Part shown: positions 36,559 through 48,889 of the stretch, piece after piece
Layout of the letters: each line of letters opens with the position of its first letter
Numbering within the stretch: the stretch's first letter is position 1
Assembly: GCA_032158295.1 (NCBI GenBank)
Contig: CM063255.1
Coordinates: 19,985,094 to 20,049,093, forward strand
Reading direction: 5' to 3'
DNA: 64,000 bases
Source of the DNA: Pycnopodia helianthoides
Taxonomy: Eukaryota; Echinodermata; Asteroidea; Forcipulatida; Asteriidae
The notes under the pieces: model-generated
Seen by the model: only the letters and a program-made list of their open reading frames with translations
Told to the model about the DNA's origin: nothing
Database searches by the model: none
Made by a program: the position numbers and the translations under genes

Positions 36559-39500
36559 GTATGTTCTCTGAAAAATTAATTGAAACAAATTTTTAATTTT
36601 GATTATTAAAGAAAGTACATACCAGCACCAATCCTCAAGAGAACTTTCAGGCATGTGACACTTTCCCCCACCCCCCTTTAAGTAACTGTTGTTTATATTA
36701 ATTGCAACAATCAAAGTAGTCCTGCAATGTGCAAGATGCTCCAAACTGTTTTGTCATTTGCTTTTTTCAGTTTTCTGCATTATATTAATATTAAAAGTAT
36801 ACAAAAATTCCTCAGGTTGAAGAGATTTATCTTAAACTAACTGTTTTAATCATGGACAGTTTATTTTATCTCTAATGTTGCAGAGTTGACATTTTTGTTT
36901 GTGTTGTAGGAAGGCCTACGATTCCCATTGAGATCTACTCGTCAACAAGTACATGTCTGAGATTTGCATAATGATGCCCTCTCCAGTAAAAGGTAAATTC
37001 CTTTTAAACATTAAAACATGAAAATATCATTGTATACTCTAGTTTGCGTTGTTTGGAAAGCATATACATTCTCAGCCTCTGAAATTTGAAGGAATTTACA
37101 GTACCTTGCAACATGAGATTTGTCCAACACAGGCCTAGAATTTCTTCTTTGAGAAGGCAAGGGCACCTCCATTTGAAAAACATGAGAACCAGTATTAATA
37201 AACCTTTTTTATTAAAAGGTGAGCTCTGTCACCGACATTTAATGGACATGTGTGAGAGGCCACTGTATTTTTCCTAGATGAACATGTCAGATAACATCCT
37301 AGAGCAATTTGCCTGACAAAAGCATTGTTTAGCTAAAACTCTATAACGTTGCATCACTTCCAGCTTGAAATAACAAGTGTAAGTTACATAAATGGAAGAA
37401 AAGTGGAGGGAAAAGTTATCATCTTGTAATAATGTATCACCTCCATCACAAAAAAATGTCACTTTCTTGTTTTTTGTTTGTGTACAGCTGAGACTCCCCA
37501 TCTCCAAAGAGATCTACCAGTCAACAAGTAGATATCTGAGTTCTGCATATTGATGCCCTCCCATGTAAAAGGTAAAATCCTTTTAAACATTAAAACATGA
37601 AAATATCATTGTGTATTCTAGTTTGCGTTATTTGGAAAGCACATACATTCTCAGCCTCTGAAATTTGAAGAAATTTACAGTACCTTGCCAAATGAGATTT
37701 GTCCAACACAGGCTTGGAATTTTATCTTTGAGAGGGCAAGGGTATTTTTATTTTGCAAGGGGCACTTCCAATTGAAAAAAATGCAATCAAGTGTTAAAAA
37801 AACATTTTTATTAAAAGGTGAGCTCTGTCACCAAAATTTATTGCACATGCGTAAGAGGCCAACTGTATTTTTCCAAGATGCACATGTCAGATAACATATA
37901 GCAATTTGCCTGACAAAAGCATTGTTTTAGCTAAAACTCTATGATGTGGCATCACTTCCAGCTTGAAATAACAGTTGTAAGTTACATCTTAAATGGAAGA
38001 AAAGTGGAGGGAAAAATTATCATCTTGTGATAATGTATAATCACCAGCACAAAAAATGTCACTTTATATTTTTTTTTGTGTGTACAGCTGAGACTTGCCA
38101 TCTTCAAAGAGATCTACCCGTCAACAAGTACATGTCTGAGATCTGCAAATTGATGCCCTCTCCAGTAAAAGGTAAATTCCTTTTAAACATTAAAACATGA
38201 AAATATCATTGTGTATTTTAGTTTGCGTTATTTGGAAAGCACAAACATTCTCAGCCTCTGAAATTTTAAGGAATTTGCAGTACCTTGCCAAATGAGATTT
38301 GTCCAACACAGGCCTAGAATTTCATCAGTGTGAGGGTGCAAGGGCACTTCCATCTGAAAAACATTAGAAACAGTATTAATAAACCTTTTTTTATTAAAAG
38401 GTGAGTTCTGTCACCGACATTTAATGGACATGTGTGAGAGGCCCACTGTACTTCCAAGATGCACACGTCAGATAACATCCTATAGCAATTTGCCTGACAA
38501 AAGCATTGTTTAACTAAAATTCTATGATGTGGCATCACTTCCAGCTTGAAATAACAATTGTAAGTTACATCTTAAATAGAAGAAAAGTGGATGGAAAAAT
38601 TATCATCTTGTGATAATGTATAATCACCAGCACAAAAAATGTCACTTTATATTTTTGTTTGTGTGTACAGCTGAGACTTGCCATCTTCAAAGAGATCTAC
38701 CCGTCAACAAGTAGATGTCTGAGATCTGAATATTGATGCCCTCTCCAGTAAAAGGTAAGTTCCTTTTAAACATTAAAACATGAAAATATCATTGTGTATT
38801 CTAGTTTGCGTTATTTGGAAAGCACAAACATTCTCAGCCTCTGAAATTAGAAGGAATTTACAGTACCTTGCCAAATGAGATTTGTCCAACACAGGCTTGG
38901 AATTTTATCTTTGAGAGGGCAAGGGTATTTTTATTTTGCAAGGGGCACTTCCAATTGAAAAAAATGCAATCAAGTGTTAAAAAAACATTTTTATTAAAAG
39001 GTGAGCTCTGTCACCAAAATTTATTGGACATGTGTAAGAGGCCCACTGGATTTTTAAAAAGATGCACATGTCAGATAATGTCCTATAGCAATTTGCCTGA
39101 CAAAAGCATTGTTTAGCTAAAACTCTATAACGTTGCATCACTTCCAGCTTGAAATAACAAGTGTAAGTTTCATAAATGGAAGAAAAGTGGAGGGAAAAGT
39201 TAACATCTTGCGATAATGTATCACCTCCATCACAAAAAAATGTCACTTTCTTGTTTTTTGTTTGTGTACAGCTGAGACTTGCCATCTCCAAAGAGATCTA
39301 CCCGTCAACAAGTACATGTCTGAGATCTGCAAATTGATGCCCTCTCCAGTAAAAGGTAAATTCCTTTTAAACATTAAAACATGAAAATATCATTGTGTAT
39401 TTTAGTTTGCGTTATTTGGAAAGCACAAACATTCTCAGCCTCTGAAATTAGAAGGAATTTACAGTACCTTGCCACATGAGATTTGTCCAACACGGGCCTA

Positions 39501-42500
39501 GAATTTCATCAGTGTGAGGGGGCAAGGGCACTTCCATCTGAAAAACATTAGAAACAGTATTAATAAACCTTTTTTGTTAAAAGGTGAGTTCTGTCACCGA
39601 CATTTAATGGACATGTAAGAGAGGCCCACTGTACTTCCAAGATGCACACGTCAGATAACATCCTATAGTAATTTGCCTGACAAAAGCATTGTTTAACTAA
39701 ACTTGCTATGATGTGGCACCACTTCCAGCTTGAAATAACAATTGTAAGTTACATCTTAAATAGAAGAAAAGTGGAGGGAACAGTTATCATCTTGTGATAA
39801 TGTATCACCTCCAGCACAAAAAATGTAATGATATTGTTCTTTTGTTTTTGTACAGCTGAGACTTGCCAGCTCCAAAGAGATCTACCAGTCAACAAGTAGA
39901 TGTCTGAGTTCTGCATATTGATGCCCTCTCAAGTAAAAGGTAAAATCCTTTTAAACAATAAAACATGAAAATATCATTGTGTATTCTAGTTTGCGTTATT
40001 TGGAAAGCACATACATTCTTAGCCTCTGAAATTTGAAGAATTTACAGTACCTTGCCAAATGAGATTTGTCCAACACAGGCTTGGAATTTCATCTTTGAGA
40101 GGGCAAGGTAATTTCATTTTGCAAGGGGCACTTCCAATTGAAAAAAATGCAATCAAGTGTTAAAAAAACCTTTTTATTAAAAGGTGAGCTCTGTCACCAA
40201 AATTTATTGCATATGTGTAAGAGGCCCACTGGATTTTTTAAAAAGAGCACATGTCAGATAATGTCCTATAGCAATTTGCCTGACAAAAGCATTGTTTAGC
40301 TAAAACTCTATAACGTTGCATCACTTCCAGCTTGAAATAACAAGTGTAAGTTACATAAATGGAAGAAAAGTGGAGGGAAAAGTTATCATCTTGTGATAAT
40401 GTATCACCTCCATCACAAAAAATGTCACTTTCTTGTTTTTGTTTGTGTACAGCTGAGACTTGCCATCTCCAAAGAGATCTACCCGTCAACAAGTACATGT
40501 CTGAGATCTGCAAATTGATGCCCTCTCCAGTAAAAGGTAATTCCTTTTAAACATTAAAACATGAAAATATCATTGTGTATTTTAGTTTGCATTATTTGGA
40601 AAGCACAAACATTCTCAGCCTCTGAAATTTTAAGGAATTTGCAGTACCTTGCCAAATGAGATTTGTCCAACACAGGCCTAGAATTTCATCATGTGAGGGT
40701 GCAAGGGCACTTCCATCTGAAAAACATTAGAAACAGTATTAATAAACTTTTTTTATAAAAGGTGAGTTCTGTCACCGACATTTATGGACATGTGTGAGAG
40801 GCCCACTGTACTTCCAAGATGCACACGTCAGATAACATCCTATAGTAATTTGCCTGACAAAAGCATTGTTTAACTAAAATTCTATGATGTGCATCACTTC
40901 CAGCTTGAAATAACAATTGTAAGTTACATCTTAAATAGAAGAAAAGTGGAGGGAACAGTTATCATCTTGTGATAATGTATCACCTCCAGCAAAAAAATGT
41001 AATGATATTGTTCTTTTGTTTTTGTACAGCTGAGACTTGCCATCTCCAAAGAGATCTACCCATCAACAAGTAGATGTCTGAGTTCTGCATTATGATGCCC
41101 TCTCAAGTAAAAGGTAAAATCCTTTTAAACAATAAAACATGAAAATATCATTGTGTATTCTAGTTTGCGTTATTTGGAAAGCCATACATTCTCAGCCTCT
41201 GAAATTTTAAGGAATTTACAGTACCTTGCCAAATGAGATTTGTCCAACACAGGCTTGGAATTTTATCTTTGAGAGGGCAAGGGTATTTCATTTTGCAAAG
41301 GGCATTTCCAATTGAAAAAAATGCAATCAAGTGTTAAAAAAACTTTTTTATTAAAAGGTGAGCTCTGTCACCAAAATTTATTGGATATGTGTAAGAGACC
41401 CACCAGATTTTTTAAAAAGATGCATATGTCAGATAATGTCCTATAGCAATTTGCCTGACAAAAGCATTGTTTAGCTAAAACTCTATAACGTTGCATCACT
41501 TCCAGCTTGAAATAACAAGTGTAAGTTACAATAATGGAAGAAAAGTGGAGGGAAAAGTTATCATCTTGTGATAATGTATCACCTCCATCACAAAAAATGT
41601 CATTTTCTTGTTTTTTGTTTGTGTACAGCTGAGACTTGCCATCTCCAAAGAGATCTACCCGTCAACAAGTACATGTCTGAGATCTGCAAATTGATGCCCT
41701 CTCCAGTAAAAGGTAAATTCCTTGTAAACATTAAAACATGAAAATATCATTGTGTATTTTAGTTTGTTATTTGGAAAGCAAAAACATTCTCACCTCTGAA
41801 ATTTTAAGGATTTTACAGTACCTTGCCACATGAGATTTGTCCAACACAGGCCTAGAATTTCATCAGTGTGAGGGTGCAAGGGCACTTCCATCCGAAAAAC
41901 ATTAGAAACAGTATTAATAAACCTTTTTTTATTAAAAGGTGAGTTCTGTCACCGACATTTAATGGACATGTGTGAGAGGCCCACTGTACTTCCAAGATGC
42001 ACACGTCAGATAACATCCTATAGCAATTTGCCTGACAAAAGCATTGTTTAACTAAAATTCTATGAATGTGGCATCACTTCCAGCTTGAAATAACATTGTA
42101 AGTTACATCTTAAATGGAAGAAAAGTGGAGGGAAAAATTATCATCTTGTGATAATGTATAACCACCAGCACAAAAAATGTCACTTTATATATTTTTTTTT
42201 GTGTGTACAGCTGAGACTTGCGATCTTCAAAGAGATCTACCCGTCAACAAGTAGATGTCTGAGATCTGAATATTGATGCCCTCTCTCAGTAAAAGGTAAG
42301 TTCCTTTTAAACATTAAAACATGAAAAAATCATTGTGTATTCTAGTTTGCGTTATTTGGAAAGCACAACATTCTCAGCCTCTGAAATTAGAAGGAATTTA
42401 CAGTACCTTGCCAAATGAGATTTGTCCAACACAGGCTTGGAATTTTATCTTTGAGAGGGCAAGGGTATTTTATTTTGCAAGGGGCACTTCCAATTGAAAA

Positions 42501-43569
42501 AAATGCAATCAAGTGTTAAAAAAACATTTTTATTAAAAGGTGAGCTCTGTCACCAAAATTTATTGGACATGTGTAAGAGGCCCTCTGGATTTTTAAAAAG
42601 ATGCACATGTCAGATAATTTCCTATAGCAATTTGCCTGACAAAAGCATTGTTTAGTTAAAACTCTATAACGTTGCATCACTTCCAGCTTGAAATAACAAG
42701 TGTAAATTCATAAATGGAAGAAAAGTGGAGGGAAAAGTTATCATCTTGCGATAATGTATCACCTCCATCACAAAAAATGTCACTTTCTTGTTTTTTGTTT
42801 GTGTACAGCTGAGACTTGCCATCTCCAAAGAGATCTACCCGTCAACAAGTACATGTCTGAGATCTGCAAATTGATGCCCTCTCCAGTAAAAGGTAAATTC
42901 CTTTTAAACATTAAAACATGAAAATATCATTGTGTATTTTAGTTTGCGTTATTTGAAAAGCACAAACATTCTCAGCCTCTGAAATTTGAAGGAATTTGCA
43001 GAACCTTGCCAAATGAGATTTGTCCAACACAGGCCTAGAATTTCATCAGTGTGAGGGTGCAAGGGCACTTCCATCTGAAAAACATTAGAAACAGTATTAA
43101 TAAACCTTTTTTTATTAAAAGGTGAGTTCTGTCACCGACATTTAATGGACATGTGTGAGAGGCCCACTGTATTTTTCCAAGATGCACATGTCAGATAACA
43201 TCCTATAGCAATTTGCCTGACAAAAGCATTGTTTAGCTAAAACTCTATAACGTTGCATCACTTCCAGCTTGAAATAACAAGTGTAAATTACATACATGGA
43301 AGAAAAGTGGAGGGAAAAGTTATCATCTTGTGTATTTTAGTTCGCGTTATTTGGTAAGCACATTCATTCTCAGCCTCTGAAATTTGAAGGAATTTACAGT
43401 ACCTTGCCGAATGAGATTTGTCCAACACAGGCTTGGAATTTTATCTTTGAGAGGGCAAGGGCATTTTCATCTTGCAAGGGCACTTCTAATTGAAAAAAAT
43501 GAAATCAAGTGTTAAAAAACCTTTTTTATTAAAAGGTGAGCTCTGTCACCAAAATTTATTGGACATATG

Positions 43570-44460
43570 CAGGGTTCTTTACACGCGGTTTTGTCCAGGC
43601 GGAACGCCCGGACAAAATTTTGAAAATACAAAATGCGCCCAGACAAAATCGTGGTGCGACCGGACAACAAAATTTGCGCCCGGGCAAAATTGTCGGCAGT
43701 ACATGTACAAGTAATTCTACTGCACAACACTCACACATAGAAGGGGAACCTGGCATCGGGAATCATTTTAATTGCTCCACGTTAGTCTGTGATTGAAGCC
43801 GTTGTTGTTCATTTGTCGTTAAGCGCAATTTCCCATTACACTTTATAGCCATGTCGTTATGCCGTTCCACCAAGAGAGGGCGCTTTATAAAAAAACTATT
43901 AAGAAAGCCACCACCTTGAGCCAAGACTAAGTGCACACGATCTTTCACATGTATGATGGACGCATCGCGCTTGTGGAACACATTTCTGAGGAATGTCACA
44001 AAAACATATTGAAAATGAGGACGAACAACACATTGTTACCAAGTAAGAATTGTGGCCTATATTGTTTCTGTTAATGTTTTGTCCACGCTGAAGTAAAAAG
44101 CCTGATATTCAGACTGTAGCGCTGGCCCAAAATCCGGACACGCTTGCTAAAATTTTCTGTATTTTTTCCCTTGACCACACGCCTGGTTCACATGCCTAGT
44201 TGAATATCATACAATTTTATGTAATGATAAGTGGAATCCTATAATTAAAAAAATTACGACTGTCTGATCAAAGAAAGACTGTGCTCTGAAAGACTACAGG
44301 CAGGACCGTGCATTAGGCCCAGTTACATACGTAATTAGGAACCCTTATTTACAACGTAATTTGCGCTTGCACATTATAAGCATTGCTTGCGTGAAAATCA
44401 CCTGGCGGCCGGTGCCGCCAGCGTGTGCCCGGACAAAATTTGACCCTGTGGAGAACCCTG
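43570..44460. mobile_element. Non-autonomous element inside array unit, copy 1
   Basis: 891 bp from cagggttctttacacgcgg to gtggagaaccctg; the ends are inverted repeats. It interrupts the array sequence ttattggacatgtgtaagaggcc. Internal cggacaaaattttg and caaaatttgcgcccgg motifs recur in both orientations. It is higher in CpG than the host array. No transposase is seen. Confidence 0.8.
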
Positions 44461-44908
44461 ATGTGGAGGCCCACTGTATTTTTCCAAGATAAAAAGTTAT
44501 CATCTTGTGATAATGTATCACCTCCATCACAAAAAATGTCACTTTATCTTTACAATTTTTTTGTGTACAGCTGAGAGATCTACCCGTCAACAAGTAGATG
44601 TCTGAGATCTGCATAATGATGCCCTCTCCAGTAAAAGGTAAATTCCTTTTAAACATGAAAATAGTATTGTGCATTCGTGTTCGCGTTGTTTGGAAAGCTC
44701 ATACAATCTCAGCCTCTGAAGTTTGAAGGATTCCACAGTACCTTGCCACATGATATTTGTCCAACACAAGCTTGGAATTTTATCTTTGAGAGGGCAAGGG
44801 CATTTTCATTTTGCAAGGGCACTTCTAATTGAAAAAAATGAAATCAAGTGTTAAAAAACCTTTTTTATTAAAAGGTGAGCTCTGTCACCAAAATTTATTG
44901 GACATATG

Positions 44909-45800
44909 CAGGGTTCTTCACACGCGGTTTTGTCCAGGCGGAACGCCCGGACAAAATTTTGAAAATACAAAATGCGCCCAGACAAAATCGTGGTGCGACC
45001 GGACAACAAAATTTGCGCCCAGGCAAAATTGTTGGCAGTACATGTACAGGTAATTCTACTGCACAACACTCACACATAGAAGGGGAACCTGGCATCGGGA
45101 ATCATTTTAATTGCTCCACGTTAGTCTTTGATTGAAGCCGTTGTTGTTCATTTGTCGTTAAGCGCGATTTCCCATTACACTTTATAGCCATGTCGTTATG
45201 CCGTTCCACCAAGAGAGGGCGCTTTATAAAAAAAACTATTAAGAAAGCCGCCACCTTGAGCCAAGACTAAGTGCACGCGATCTTTCACATGTATGATGGA
45301 CGCATCGTGCTTGTGGAACACATTTCTTAGGAATGTCACAAAAACATATTGAAAATGAGGACGAACAACACATTGTTACCAAGTAAGAATTGTGGCCTAT
45401 ATTGTTTCTGTTAATGTTTTGTCCACGCTGAAGTAAAAAGCCTGATATTCAGACTGTAGCGCTGGCCCAAAATCCGGACACGCTTGCTAAAATTTTCTGC
45501 ATTTTTTCCCTTGACCACACACCTGGTTCACATGCCTAGTTGAATATCATACAATTTTATGTAATGATAAGTGGAATCCTATAATTAAAAAAATTACGAC
45601 TGTCTGATCAAAGAAAGACTGTGCTCTGAAAGACTACAGGCAGGACCGTGCATTAGGCCCAGTTACATACGTAATTAGGAACCCTTATTTACAACGTAAT
45701 TTGCGCTTGCACATTATAAGCATTGCTTGCGTGAAAATCACCTGGCGGCCGGTGCCGCCAGCGTGTGCCCGGACAAAATTTGACCCTGTGGAGAACCCTG
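44909..45800. mobile_element. Non-autonomous element inside array unit, copy 2
   Basis: Nearly identical to 43570-44460, in the same position of the unit and 1339 bp further on, flanked by the same array sequence. The whole interrupted unit was therefore duplicated after insertion, rather than the element inserting twice. Confidence 0.85.
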
Positions 45801-46366
45801 ATGTGGAGGCCCACTGTATTTTTCCAAGATAAAAAGTTATCATCTTGTGATAATGTATCACCTCCATCACAAAAAATGTCACTTTATCTTTACAATTTTT
45901 TTGTGTACAGCTGAGAGATCTACCCGTCAACAAGTAGATGTCTGAGATCTGCATAATGATGCCCTCTCCAGTAAAAGGTAAATTCCTTTCAAACATGAAA
46001 ATATTATTGTGCATTCGTGTTCGCGTTGTTTGGAAAGCTCATACAATCTCAGCCTCTGAAGTTTGAAGGATTCCACAGTACCTTGCCACATGAGATTTGT
46101 CCAACACAGGCTTGGAATTTCATCTTTGAGAGGGCAAGGGCATTTTCAATTTGCAAAGGGCACTTCCATTTGAAAAATATGAAATCAAGTGTTAATAAAC
46201 CTTGTTTATGAAAAGGTGAGCTCAGTCACCAAAATCTAATAGACATGTGTAAGAGGGCAGTGTAATTTTCCAAGATGCATATGTCAGATAACATCGTAAA
46301 GCAATTTGCCTGACAAAAAATGTAAGTTAATTGTATAATTTTTTTTCTGCCATTTCAATTTTTTAG

Positions 46367-46477
46367 TGATGTCTACCCATCATGGGCAACTAGTAGACTT
46401 CTAAGGTGTACAGGTGCACACCATCAGCTCAATATCTGCCCATCATTATATGTAGATGTTAAAGGCATTCATAAAAA
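46367..46477 (+). CDS. Candidate exon, left-arm copy
   Basis: After a long T-rich tract and acceptor ttttttag, 111 nt are open from DVYPSWATSRLLRCTGAH to YVDVKGIHK, with donor aaaaa/gtaagt. It accepts the phase-2 end of 36558 and passes phase 2 to 48321. The stretch gatgtctacccatca...actagtag is homologous to the array cassette. The right-arm counterpart (53922-54026) lacks six bases (tgggca), an in-frame difference. Function unknown. Confidence 0.35.
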
Positions 46478-47127
46478 GTAAGTCAATGTTTCTTATCTTT
46501 CTCCTCCCCCCCCCCCATTATGTGCTCTGTACACATTATAATTTTAAGCCATAACACTCTTCGCAGGGAACTCCAATCATGCGCAATCCTAACAAAGAGG
46601 AGTGGCCAGTTTTGTTTTTACTCTAAAAGGCTGCGTCGCGTTGGGGTTTTGAGAGTTTAAGAATAAATGAGATGCATAAATACGAATATTGATCTGATGC
46701 ATGGTTGGGTTGTAGAGAGGCCATTTTATTCAAAGTAAAACAGTTGTATGGTGGGGTAATATAACTGTTCAAAAGGTTCAACTATTAAAGTGAAATTTAT
46801 TGGTGACTGATAAAAATAAGCAGAATATTGAGTTTGTTTAACCATGGAGGATTATTCCTCCATATAGAAGTTCCTGTAAAGGAGATAGTAGTTCACCAAA
46901 ATTATAACTTCTTTTCTTAAAATATCGACTCAATTTGTTTCCCCATCTCAGGCAAGCTGTAATAAATTAATGGAGTGGTACTAAAGGATAAGAAAAGGAT
47001 CATGGCTAAAAAATAAAAATTACAATGAATTTGCTTCAAACATTTTATTCATATACAGACAAAATCGACACCAGCGAGCACTAAGGAGGGGATCCTTGTT
47101 GGCTAATTTTTGTAATACACCTGCAAG

Positions 47128-48250
47128 CAGAGATACCAACATACATGATTTGGGCGTAGCAAATATGATTTTGGGCCGTGACTACGCCGCTACGATAACA
47201 CTTCCGTTAAATACGATAAACAAGCCGCCCAGTGTAAATGTATTTACAAACAATGTATCATGATAAAAACTAAAACTAAAAATATAAAATTAAAAAACTA
47301 TAACAAATGTTGACTGCCGCCACGTGGTTAAAAGTGATGAGCGGCGAATTCACACACGTTTTCGTGCTTATTGAGGAGGTGCCAATCCCATAAACTATCG
47401 CACTTGGGATTTGCCAACCTGACACATGCGTAGCACAGAGCATGACACAAAGCCATAAGCTCCCTGTACAGCATACATTCTACAGTCGCTTTTGTAGAGA
47501 CTGGTTCCGCAGTTTTTCTAATGCTTCACGTCTTTGGATTGCGGCGGCAAACAGACACTGTGATAACTTTTATCTGCAATGTAATTCGCAAGTTATTAGC
47601 GCGCAACGGTCGCGTTGTGGAGTTTGTTTGAAACATCGCGATCACTGCATATCAACTAAAATAAAAGTGACAAAAAGAAAATATTTCATCGATCACATTC
47701 AAGGCCAAGACCTGATGAAAACTGTTGATAAAAAAAGTTGTTAAGAATGCAATGGGTGGAAATAGAATTGGTTAGAAAGGCCAGTTGATGAAACTGCTCT
47801 TGCTGAAGTCATTTGAAGACTTGATGGCCTGCTGTGGTCAGGTGGTGTGAAGCATTTTTCAGTTTGTTTTACTATTTTCTGTGCAAACGTGAGCATTACT
47901 ATTTTAATAAACAATTGGACAGAAACCACAGCATTTTGTTGAATTGAGGTGGAAAAGGTTCTCTTCATGCACAAGCTAGTGCAAATTGCGGTCCGATACA
48001 TTTAAAAAAAAAATGTTGTATTATTTTTGTTTATAAAATTAATATTATACTTTACTTTTTTTTTCAAGCCTAAATAAAATTCATAATTGTTTGACCTCTA
48101 AAGCAAGGCTGATTTTCGCCTAAAGTATTAGTTTATACCAAAAATGTCATAATATTCCTCTTTTTACGGCTCGATGAGTTGTATGCCTAACTTGAAATTA
48201 CAGTGCTCGGTGGTGCTACTCTTTTTTGGAATTCTATGTTGGCATCTCTG
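47128..48250. mobile_element. 1.1-kb DNA element inserted in the left arm, empty site in the right arm
   Basis: Ends cagagataccaacat and atgttggcatctctg are inverted repeats, flanked by direct repeats tgcaag (47122-47127 and 48251-48256). The right arm (about 53205-53222) has the uninterrupted sequence with a single tgcaag. A 100-codon open frame at 47442-47744 (SRCGVCLKHRDHC within it) may be a residue of an element protein but is not recognisable. The family is not assigned; the ends look hAT-like but the duplication is 6 bp. Confidence 0.87.
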
Positions 48251-48320
48251 TGCAAGGAATATAGCAACCCGAGAATCTTGGCTTGATAACATTTTTATCT
48301 GTATAAACTTAACCTTTCAG

Positions 48321-48390
48321 AGCCAGAGATGAAGCCAATTGTATGCTGCGTGTGCAGATGGAATTGCCTCTACTGACGCCTAAACTTTAA
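48321..48390 (+). pseudogene. Left-arm copy of a candidate terminal exon, truncated
   Basis: The acceptor aacctttcag leads into ARDEANCMLRVQMELPLLTP then KL and a stop at 48388-48390. The right-arm copy (52991-53144) stays open for 27 further codons past this point. The left copy also lacks one ATC codon and one base downstream, so it has decayed relative to the other arm. Confidence 0.45.
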
Positions 48391-48699
48391 GCTTCAGGGA
48401 GGAAGGAGAGCAATGCGTATGAAATCATCAATGTCATCAATAAATCTTGTTCATCTGGGATCGTGAATGAACAACCTAGCAAATTGTTTTCTTCAATAGT
48501 AAGATATTCTAGATGGGTAACTGTTAGTTTGATGTTTTGATGTTTTTTGTTATCGTCGTATAGTGGGCTGTTTTAGCAGCGCTGTACAATTAACACATTG
48601 TAAATGAGTGCACCATTGCAAGCAAGCACATACGCATATTTTGAATTTTTAAATTGGAGATCTAGGCAATATGCTATAACAAAAAAGTTAGAGCATTGG

Positions 48700-48882
48700 T
48701 CGTGCGGCGATTCGATTGGTGGTGCGGAGATTCGAATGGTGGTGCGGAGATTCGTTTTGGTGGTGCGGAGATTCGATTGGGTAGTGCGGAGATTCGATAA
48801 TTGGGTGCGGAGATTCGATTGGTAGTGCAGAGATTCGATTGGTAGTGCGGAGATTCTATAAGTGGTGCGGAGATTCGATTGC
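48700..48882 (+). repeat. Minisatellite, about 20 bp, left arm
   Basis: About nine variable copies of ggtgcggagattcgattggt. The right arm has about five (52665-52765), so copy number changed after the arms formed. Confidence 0.85.
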
Positions 48883-48889
48883 GAAAAGG

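Larger units (their letters stand above)
36559..46366 (+). repeat. Exon-cassette tandem array (left), units of about 590 bp in dimers of about 1180 bp
   Basis: At least 13 further cassette copies lie near 36909, 37488, 38088, 38673, 39274, 39856, 40455, 41031, 41631, 42210, 42808, 44572 and 45911. A typical cassette is 84 nt between ttgtttgtgtacag and gtaaat or gtaagt, both kept in every copy. Each unit has a second exon-like segment of about 117-134 nt between gaatttacag and aaaag/gtgagc. Units alternate between an A type (aacaagtacatgtctgag) and a B type (aacaagtagatgtctgag), giving a dimeric higher-order repeat. The first copies are the most divergent. Two units carry an 891-bp insertion. 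Open frames inside the array are copies of these segments. Confidence 0.9.

Noticed and set aside
37685..45135. Many separate small genes in the array, all of similar sequence
   Set aside because: They are the same repeat unit read repeatedly, often without a real ATG; better described as one array with exon-like segments.
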